Position numbers and translations under genes: made by a program. From Synaphobranchus kaupii (lineage: Eukaryota > Chordata > Actinopteri > Anguilliformes > Synaphobranchidae), in NCBI GenBank assembly GCA_029718625.1, contig CM056378.1, positions 67,789,027 through 67,853,026 on the forward strand: a DNA stretch of 64,000 nt, in the 5' to 3' direction. The notes under the pieces are model-generated. The model worked only from the letters and a program-made list of their open reading frames with translations, did not search any database and was not told the origin of the DNA. Shown here piece after piece: positions 57,324 to 64,000 of this stretch; the stretch's first letter is position 1, and each line of letters starts with the position of its first letter.

Positions 57324-57971
57324 TGTAAGGAGTCGGGTTCGGAGGACCACACGCGACTGAGAGGGGATCAGAAAGTCACCCACAAGAAGTGGGACGACCA
57401 CTAGAAAATAGGAGAAGGGATTTCCATGAACGGAGCAGAGAAAATAAAGACGGGAATAAAACTCCCAGCTTAGAGCCAAAGAATTGCGACCAAGAAAAGT
57501 GGGTAAAAACCTTGCAAACTCGAGCAGCAGTCAAAGAAAGGAAAATAATTACCTCTAGCTCTATATAATACATGAGAGCTTAATAAAAGAGGTAATATAT
57601 ACAGTAAAGAAGGTTACTGCCTCAGGGTGGACAGAAACGAAAACCAAGGCAATGAACAGACAGTGCAAACGAGAGAAAAACAAACTCCTAAAGGATCTCT
57701 AAACGCACTAAGGCAAGTCCCGTGTTACTTTAATCACACAAAGCTTTAAAGTAAAGTGGTTGCCTGTACCTATACCGGGAGTACCTGCTTTAGGTGGCAA
57801 AGTAAGACACAAAAGCGGCGGAACTGGAAAGTGCAGCGCTTAGCCAGCTGAACACCTGAACAGGTGAGATAAATAAGTGCCGGGCAGCGGAAAATCACGG
57901 CATGGACGCCGTCCCGAAGCTGCGAGAGAAACCTCAGCAGAGAAGGAACGGCGACCTGCAAAACCATGACA
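57324..57971 (+). repeat. Solo LTR inserted in the DIRS RT-RNase H gene (copy 2)
   Basis: TGTAAGG...TTCGGAGGACCA at the start and AAAACCATGACA at the end match copy 1 at 8380-8863. AAAT lies before the LTR and again one base after it. Removing it restores a continuous reading frame from VVLK into MRVFQRFLGLISAASA. Strand is by convention only. Confidence 0.9.
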
Positions 57972-57976
57972 GAAAT

Positions 57977-58260
57977 GAGGGTTTTTCAGAGGTTTTTGGG
58001 CCTTATTTCGGCTGCCTCAGCAATTGTGCCTCTCGGACTCTGGGCAGTCAGGCCGCTTCAAATGTGGTTGAATGCCATGGCGCTGCACCCCAAGTGGGAC
58101 CGTCACGCTTGAATCAGGGTGACGCGTTGGTTTTATCTCGCCAGGAGATTCATCCAGGCGAATGGCATGGTGGAGTTGGTAATTAGCGACGGTTTGGTCG
58201 TGTTCAGTCAGACCGGTTTGCCTCTCAGGAGTCCACTCACTGTCCCCAGTGGTTCTCGAT
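57977..58260 (+). pseudogene. DIRS-type RNase H region remnant
   Basis: RVFQRFLGLISAASAIVPLG, LWAVRPLQMWLNAMALHPKWD and, after a stop near 58110, VELVISDGLVVFSQTGLPLR. The first block is the conserved start of the DIRS RNase H/connection region. The rest is short and broken. Confidence 0.75.
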
Positions 58261-58329
58261 AACCGTGGCTGATGGAACCGTGGTTTCCAATACTCCACGG
58301 CCTTCTTTGCGGATCGCCCTGGAAACTTC

Positions 58330-58565
58330 TGATCCAGACAAACCTGCTGTCACTTCTTAATTCTAGAGCCCCCTCCACAAAGAGAGTCTATGAATATATG
58401 TGGCGGCAGTTCTGCACATGGTGCTCACAGCAATGCGTGGACCCCGTACATTGTCCAATTTCTGTCATACTGGATTTTTTACAATCCATGCTTTACAATC
58501 CAAGGTTATGCAGCTGGGCATGTGTTGGTGGACAACAGGCCTGCAGGGAGCCATCACCTTGTCAG
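58330..58565 (+). pseudogene. Tyrosine recombinase N-terminal fragment (DIRS)
   Basis: LLSLLNSRAPSTKRVYEYMW, FCTWCSQQCVDPVHCPISVI and LDFLQSML form the SAM-like core-binding domain of DIRS tyrosine recombinases. After about 80 residues the frame runs into the hairpin at 58516-58898. The catalytic R-H-R-Y domain is absent. Confidence 0.8.
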
Positions 58566-58898
58566 CAAACGAAGGTCACAACTGTAACCACGGTTTTATG
58601 AGTTCCGGATGACCATTAGGGTTCATAGTCACTCGGGGCCCTTTAAGGGCTAGAAGGGTTTTGAGGGACTTCCACATTGACGTGCCTCCCTTTATAGGAA
58701 GGAATTACGTTGTCACGCAGAGGTCATGTGCATGACAAATGGTTGGTATAAGAGTCTCGATGCATCCGGCAACAAGAAGGTATTTTGTAAGTTGACGACC
58801 CTAATGGTCATCCGGAACTCATAAAACCGTGGTTAGTCGTAACCTTCATTTGCTGACAAGGTGATGGCGCCCTGCAGGCCTGTTGTCCACCAACACAT
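58516..58898. repeat. Hairpin at the DIRS 3' side, arms about 105 bp
   Basis: CATGTGTTGGTGGACAACAG through ACCATTAGGGT (58516-58622) pairs with ACCCTAATGGT through CTGTTGTCCACCAACACAT (58798-58898). The loop of about 170 bp contains TCCCTTTATAGGAAGG. It may correspond to the internal complementary region plus terminal repeat of DIRS elements. Confidence 0.8.
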
Positions 58899-58985
58899 CA
58901 GTTGTTTGTGCTGATTTCTGTAATATAAACTATTGCTTTATTCGTTTTAGTTCATAAAACAAAGTAGCATAAATCATTTTTATGG

Positions 58986-59230
58986 CACAAACCTGTTTTA
59001 TTGCAGTTTCATAAACATGCCATCTTATGTTTTGAAATAACTGTAAATGTAAAATTAATGAATAAATTGGTAAAATATTGACTCTGCATAGATAGTGGAT
59101 AGTGTGGAATAGACTGAATGCGGGCCCGAATTTACTAAGATTAGTCACAAAATGAGTAATGAGTTTGCAGTTTGTTCACAGTCAGCATTTTTTCAAGCAT
59201 TTTCTGCTCAGCCTTACGGTCCGATGTTGC
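58986..59230. other. Short unassigned interval
   Basis: AT-rich, nothing recognised. Confidence 0.3.
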
Positions 59231-59385
59231 TTCCTGTTCAGTCTTGTGAAACTACAGTCTCCCATAAACAAACTTCCTGTTCAGTCTATTGAAACTACAA
59301 CCTCCCATAAAACAAATTCCTGTTCCGTCTCGTGAAACTACAACCTCCTATAAAGCAACCTTCCTGTTCAGCTTGTGAAAGTTTA
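59231..59385. repeat. Minisatellite, 43-44 bp x about 3.5
   Basis: TTCCTGTTCAGTCT, GTGAAACTACARYCTCCYAT and AAARCAAA recur with starts at 59231, 59274, 59317 and 59361. Confidence 0.88.
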
Positions 59386-59814
59386 CTATTGGTCACTTTG
59401 TAGCAATCTATTGAAAAAAATTTTTTTAATGTTAATGTTTTTTACATTTGCATAGCAAGTTCAGTCAGGAAACTCTTATCATAGTCGACCGTGGTCTCAT
59501 ACTCAACCGATCACATGCACACACCTCTAATGGAGCGCCCTTTTTAAGCCAAGAATCAGTTCTCTCTTCTAGTTGAACGCTGATTCACTGTTTTTTTTGC
59601 TTACGGCTTGTGTTAAAATAAATTTGCTGTCATTCTACACGCCCTGCTGCTGCTAGCCATGCCTAGACTAACCTAGGCTTGTCCTGCTTAAAATGTTTTG
59701 CATGGTTGTTTTTGCATGGTTATTCTAGCTTGTGTGCTGTTGCAAGCTCTGCAACGTGATTGGCATCCTATGCTTTCGTTAAGGTCTTCTTGGGGTTTAT
59801 CTAGAAGCAGATTC
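59386..59814. other. Unassigned interval
   Basis: No gene or repeat family recognised. Confidence 0.3.
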
Positions 59815-60780
59815 CTATGTCATTGTCAGGGTAGGTGGAAAACAGGACCCAGTCACAGGCAGAAAGTACAAAACCGAAGTCTAATGAGGGGGCAAGACAG
59901 CAATCCGTAGTACAACAGGCCGGGTCAAAAAACGGGGGGAGACAGGGCAACGGTACAAAAGCGTCCAAAGGGTAGTCACTGAACAGGCAGGGGTCGAAAC
60001 CGGGAAGACACAGCAAAGGCACAAAAACAGAATCCAAAATCAGGGTCGCGAGAACACAGGCAGGGGTCAAAACCAGGAAGGCGTAAGAGGAACAAAAAAA
60101 CAAGGGAGCTGAATACAAAACTAAAACAACAACAGGCGAGGGACTCGGAAAACTACTCGGAAAACTACTCGGAAAACTAGAAAGACACACAGTAGCAAAT
60201 CAATGGTGAGGAACTCGCGAAGACAGACTGAAATAACAGGGTTATATACACAGAGGGAGACAGACATAATGGGAATCAGGTGTGCAGACGCAGGGAGAGG
60301 GGATTGCTCACAGGTGAGAACAATGAGGGTTAACAAGGACCAATAATACAATAACAGAGGAAACGTAAGACACGGACTGGAATGCACATAGACACTGATA
60401 ACAAAGGGCCTGGGGTTAGCAGGTAGACACATGCACAGCTTGGAGGGGAGGAACGCGGAAGTGGACACACGTGCAGAGAATGATAAATCACAGATAGATG
60501 CAGGGATAGGATAACGAGGAGGGAAATGACAGCTGCAGGTAGAAACTCAAGATGAATTAGTAATTAGTAATGTTAGTAGTGAAAACCCTAATGTTAGTAG
60601 GTTAGCTGGTTAGTATTAAATCTAATCTAACAGTTAGTATGATTAGTACATTAGTATTTTATAAAAATATTAATAAAGCCAGAAGGAAGAAAACGAGATA
60701 CGAAATACAGAGGAAACCCGAATAGTGCAATGACAAAGACAGGGAGTGGAATCTTAGTGGAATAAAGGCCGGACGGCAGT
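59815..60780. repeat. Direct-repeat region, copy 1 (alpha and beta blocks)
   Basis: The alpha block (59860-59990: AGCAATCCGTAGTACAACAG, AGACAGGGCAACGGTACAAA) and the beta block (60600-60765: TAACAGTTAGTATGATTAGT, AATAAAGCCAGAAGGAAGA) recur at 61440-61740 with the spacer removed. GACTCGGAAAACTACTCGGA is triplicated near 60147-60180. Confidence 0.8.
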
Positions 60781-60803
60781 GCAGGAGGGACAGCTCTGGA
60801 GGC

Positions 60804-61050
60804 CGGCGGTGGCGCGGGGTGGGACCGCTCTGGAGGCCGACGGCAGCGCAGACAGGACCGCTCAGGAGGACGGCGGCGCAGGCAGGACCGCTCAGGGGGA
60901 CGGCGGCGCAGGCAGGACCGCTCAGGGGGACAGCGGCGACGGCTGCATCGCCCTGGAGGCCAGCGGCGACGGCTGCATCGCCCTGGAGGCTGGCGGCGAT
61001 GGCTGCATCGCCCAGGAGGCTGGCGGCGACGGCTGCATCGCCCAGGAGGC
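60804..61050. repeat. 30-bp VNTR, about 8 units of two types
   Basis: From 60841 units begin every 30 bp exactly (60841, 60871, 60901, 60931, 60961, 60991, 61021). The first three are CGGCRGCGCAGGCAGGACCG-type and the last four CAGCGGCGACGGCTGCATCG-type. Because 30 is divisible by 3, frames stay open: the minus strand (60651-61190, 179 codons) reads as decapeptides PPGRCSRRRQ and PPERSCLRRR. A protein is possible but unsupported. Confidence 0.9.
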
Positions 61051-61439
61051 CTGGGGAACAGCAGGGCGTCAGCGAGGGTGACAGACTGGGGAACAGGTGG
61101 GGTGTTGGCGAACACGGACGGGTGGAAAAATGGATCCTCCGTCGACGGGTAGCTGGGAACCAGGACCCCCTCATTTTCTCCTGGGCCCATAGTTTCTTGG
61201 ACACAGGACCAGGCGGGTCCCTTCGAAGGGTGACAGTTGGGGTTGGGTGAATGATGGGGTAGTACACTCAGGGCTGGCCGGCTGAAGGGTTAGGACTCCG
61301 AGCCTAACGGAGTGGGAGGTGGGCTGACAAAGAGTCCGGGGTGATGGGGTGGTGGTCGGCATGCCGGTGGGTGAACTCAGGGTTCTGCCCCCCAGATATC
61401 CATGAGGTATTCCTCATAGTGGTCGTTAAAAAAAAAAAA

Positions 61440-61740
61440 AGGAAAGTACAAAAGTACAAAAATCGAAGTTTTAATGAGGAGGCAAGGCAGCAATCCGTAG
61501 GTACAACAGGCCGGGTCAAAAAACCGGGGAGACAGGGCAACGGTACAAAAGCAGAGTCCAAAGGGTAGTCACTGAACATATTATTATTATATCTAATCTA
61601 ACAGTTAGTATGATTAGTACATTAGTATTTTATAAAAATATTAATAAAGCCAGAAGGAAGAAAATGAGATACGAAATACCCAAATAGTACAATGACAAAG
61701 ACAGGGAGTGGAATCTCAGGAAACATGGAACGCGGGACTG
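61440..61740. repeat. Direct-repeat region, copy 2
   Basis: Alpha block at 61440-61580 and beta block at 61590-61740, contiguous here but separated by 600 bp in copy 1. An A12 run precedes it. Confidence 0.85.
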
Positions 61741-62496
61741 ACAATCGCGAGGATAATGCGGGAAAATAGGCAAAAGAAATCAGGAAAAATAAATACACAG
61801 AATAAACAGACAGACAAATTCAGTATGACCATTTAAGACGTGCGGACCATCCGTGTAACCCTGACTTTATTATCCTCTTAGCTTGGTTGCTTCAATGTGT
61901 TTTTGAAAATTTGCCAATTATTTTGAAATATTGCTATCATTTTGTTAGTAGCCAAATACGCCTGTCAGCATGCTAACGTTTTACATGAGCCCTCGGGAGC
62001 TACACCATCTGCTTTAAAACATTAATTGGATGTGTTTACATGGGCTACTGTACTTTGCTGACATCCTCCTGTAAAATGGGACTGTGGTAAGGTTACATTG
62101 TGGTAGTGGTTTGTCGTTCATGAACGATTTGTTCCTTTTGAACTAATCCGTTGGTGAACAAAAGGAACTGACTCACCACCGTGTCCGGATTCGTTCCTTT
62201 GGTTTAAGCTTCCCATTCACTGAAGTTGCAGCTACTCCTATTTAACAAGCCATTAGCCAATGGCAGCATTGATCCGCTTGAGCGGGGCATGCTCTTCGAC
62301 CCCCTCCCATCTGTGTGTGACAGAGAGTGGTGGAAAGTTACGTGAACGAGAGGAACAAACCCGTGAAGGAAACATACATGCTGTCGTGATGTTCACTGGG
62401 TTTGGCACATTAATACACAATCGCTGCAGCTCCGAGCTTCCTTTCCCTAATCTTTGTATTGCACTGAACACTTGCCTGAGTATAATTAAAAGCATT
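61741..62496. other. Unassigned interval with palindromic GTTCATGAACGA words
   Basis: CGTTCATGAACG near 62116 and GATTCGTTCCTTT near 62190 suggest a hAT-like MITE, with low confidence. No gene seen. Confidence 0.3.
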
Positions 62497-62498
62497 TA

Positions 62499-62528
62499 CA
62501 GTTGAACTCGGAAATTTACATACACTTG
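62499..62528. mobile_element. Sleeping Beauty-type TIR remnant
   Basis: CAGTTGAACTCGGAAATTTA followed by CATACACTTGAG, at a TA. Only the outer repeat remains. Confidence 0.85.
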
Positions 62529-62664
62529 AGGACACAGTCTATCCAATCATGGCTTAGCATAGAGATAATTTAGCCAATAGCGATTGCAGCGCAGGGTGTT
62601 TGCATAATAAAGCTATAAATACAGTATTTGGCCACGTAACGTTAAGTATTTATTTCTATTGACA

Positions 62665-63100
62665 GCATGACCGATTGCTCATTACCACGCGTTTGGATCA
62701 TCGCTCACTTATCGCCAGGCTGCAGGCTCATTTAGGAGCATTTGGACTGGACCAGAACCTGGGGCTAGATTGCCAGATCACCTGAGCTGGCAGAGGAGGC
62801 AGAAGGTGGGAACACTTAATGCCTCTTCTCCGCTCGAAACGGGCTGACACCCGTGATGACCCAGATGTGATGGTGATTCACCTTGATGGGAACAGCATTG
62901 GCACGTACGGAAATACAAGGATTAGCCTAATGCGGCGCATGAAGGCAGACATCAGGGAAATCGATTAGCTATTTACCAAAACCAAATAGATGTTTTCAGA
63001 CATCCTCTCTCGCTGGAACTGGCGGGGTCAGACCGCGACTAGCGGATATGGCCTTGAAAGGACCAGACGACGGCTAAACGGGGCCATGTTTGGCTTTCTT
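62665..63100 (+). pseudogene. SGNH/GDSL hydrolase-like domain of a fish mobile element, decayed
   Basis: Read across frames: RVWIIAHS (62690, equivalent to the block-I Ser motif), LGAFGLDQNLGLD, GRRWEHLMPLLRSKRADTR, then PDVMVIHLDGNSIGTYGN (62865-62915, equivalent to the block-III HxGxND segment) and FSDILSRWNWRG with RTRRRLNGAMF (62996-63090). This order resembles the SGNH-like domain carried by many fish retroelements. The GxND motif reads DGNSIG, so the block-III Asp is lost, and several frameshifts and stops break it. Substrate unknown. Confidence 0.6.
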
Positions 63101-63649
63101 TTCAGAGCCACCTACTTTCTTATCCAAAGAGAATTATATCTGCACAAGGCACACAAGTGCGAATGTAATTTTAATGTAGCTAGTCTACAGACAACCATGT
63201 TTTCAGTGCATTTTTATTTGTGATCACTGCCATCAAGTGGACTCTCTTGAACTGATTCAGTTCAAATGACGTTCTCGACCTGAAAACAGATGAAAAAGTA
63301 AATCATTATGCCTCTTAAAGATTAATTTTAACTTTGATATACTATCACTTTTTAAAAACAATAATAAATATGTAAATCATAATAAACAATGTTGATTACG
63401 ATAAAGGCTGTTCGACCTATTGGCAATGAATGGCAATATCATAAGAACAGTGAGATTTTGGTCCTTTTTATTGTACATACAGCCATGTGTTAGTGAATGG
63501 TAATCACAAAAACACAGATCTGTGTGTGATAGCTGTTTTTCCTGAAAGACAGTAAAACAATAAATGAACAATATAAAGAATGATTTTTTTAAAAGATAAA
63601 CTATGTACAAGATGGCCCATGGTGCTAAAAATACAAGTGTCTACCCACA
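63101..63649. other. Unassigned AT-rich interval
   Basis: No gene or repeat family recognised. Confidence 0.3.
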
Positions 63650-64000
63650 CTAATTGGGATGGCAGGTATGCCATCTGCCAAGTTACGGCCCATACCTATA
63701 CAGCACCGAGAGTTTGGCACTTTTCAGGGTTTTCTACAGAAGTAACCACCATGACCACAGACTCTCAGCCCTTAAAACATTAACTTCTGTATGTTCTGAC
63801 CTCATGTAACCACACAGCATTCAGATATAACTTCACACATTCACACAATAAAGCCCCAAACTTGGGTTATTTTGTGCTTCTTCTTCTTCTTCTTCTTCTT
63901 CCCAATTTTCCTGCCTACCCAGAGAAACCTCACTACCTGCCTGCCTCCGTACCCGTAAGAATAATTCTCCGCATTGGATAACAACATCGCATACCTGCTC
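63650..64000 (-). repeat. Family C repeat, copy 2 (inverted), runs off the window
   Basis: Reverse complement of 15283-15657, including the (TTC)n run at 63878-63900 that mirrors the (GAA)n run, and AATAAAGCCCCAAACTTGGG. It reaches the window end at a point matching about 15285, so the element may be nearly complete. Confidence 0.88.

Larger units (their letters stand above)
53870..58985 (+). mobile_element. DIRS-type tyrosine-recombinase retrotransposon between long inverted repeats
   Basis: Coding order on the + strand is gag-like (55935-56260), RT (56560-57323), RNase H (57977-58260) and the start of the tyrosine recombinase (58330-58565), as in DIRS elements. The right region 58437-58985 is repeated inverted at 53870-54395, including part of the recombinase coding sequence and about 80 bp of outer flank (GCTACTTTGTTTTATGAA). 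The right side is itself a hairpin (58516-58898). Between left arm and gag lie a hAT-like fragment and two repeat scraps. Either this is one element with inverted terminal repeats plus rearrangement, or two DIRS 3' ends face each other. Confidence 0.75.

Noticed and set aside
60651..61267. Arg/Pro-rich 179- and 202-codon minus-strand proteins
   Set aside because: They come from the 30-bp VNTR and GC-rich flanks. No homology or start context supports a gene; noted only as a finding.

Overview
This is vertebrate, almost certainly teleost fish, nuclear DNA. The evidence is one host-type exon with consensus splice sites, encoding part of a glucoside xylosyltransferase (gxylt2-like, 17926-18177, + strand), set in about 64 kb of dense mobile-element debris typical of fish: Sleeping Beauty-type and other Tc1 elements, Tx1/L1-type LINEs, a DIRS-type tyrosine-recombinase retrotransposon, Ty3/gypsy and retroviral pol remnants, tRNA-derived SINEs with a CATTACATTACATT tail, and many MITEs. 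No bacterial, phage or organellar genes were seen. No other gxylt2 exon was recognised, so much of the window is probably intron or gene flank; that is an inference.

Layout. 1-2800: a LINE ORF2 3' fragment joined to a gypsy-type gag-pol remnant, both on the minus strand. 2800-5820: unassigned DNA with a 65-bp tandem repeat and a cluster of a CCACCTGACAT motif. 5997-7618: a decayed Sleeping Beauty-type element. 7621-17800: MITEs, fold-backs, a solo LTR, a tandem duplication carrying tRNA-like sequences, and Tc1 ends. 17926-18177: the host exon. 18200-23950: SINE, minisatellite, a TTAA MITE and a LINE fragment. 23951-26435: a TTAA-type element (family A) containing a SINE that contains a Tc1 fragment. 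27985-33850: one LINE ORF2 split by three later insertions. 35300-38875: interleaved inverted-repeat elements. 39515-40112: a retroviral pol remnant. 40501-42732: a chimeric element with Sleeping Beauty ends and foreign cargo. 42735-47485: more family A and Tc1-derived pieces. 47691-51020: a 3.3-kb inverted-repeat element holding a Tc1 with an uninterrupted transposase ORF. 53870-58985: a DIRS-type element between long inverted repeats, split by a solo LTR. 59230-64000: minisatellites, a 30-bp VNTR, an SGNH-hydrolase-like pseudogene and a repeat shared with 15.3 kb.

The parts do not form a pathway. What the sequence records is successive insertion, and several layers can be ordered because empty copies of the host repeat occur elsewhere in the window. 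The only intact-looking mobile gene is the Tc1 transposase at 48550-49569, and its second catalytic Asp position is Glu. No clearly new functional system was found. The best candidates for something undescribed are the CCACCTGACAT cluster, the terminal-swapped Sleeping Beauty composite and the tandem tRNA-like units.
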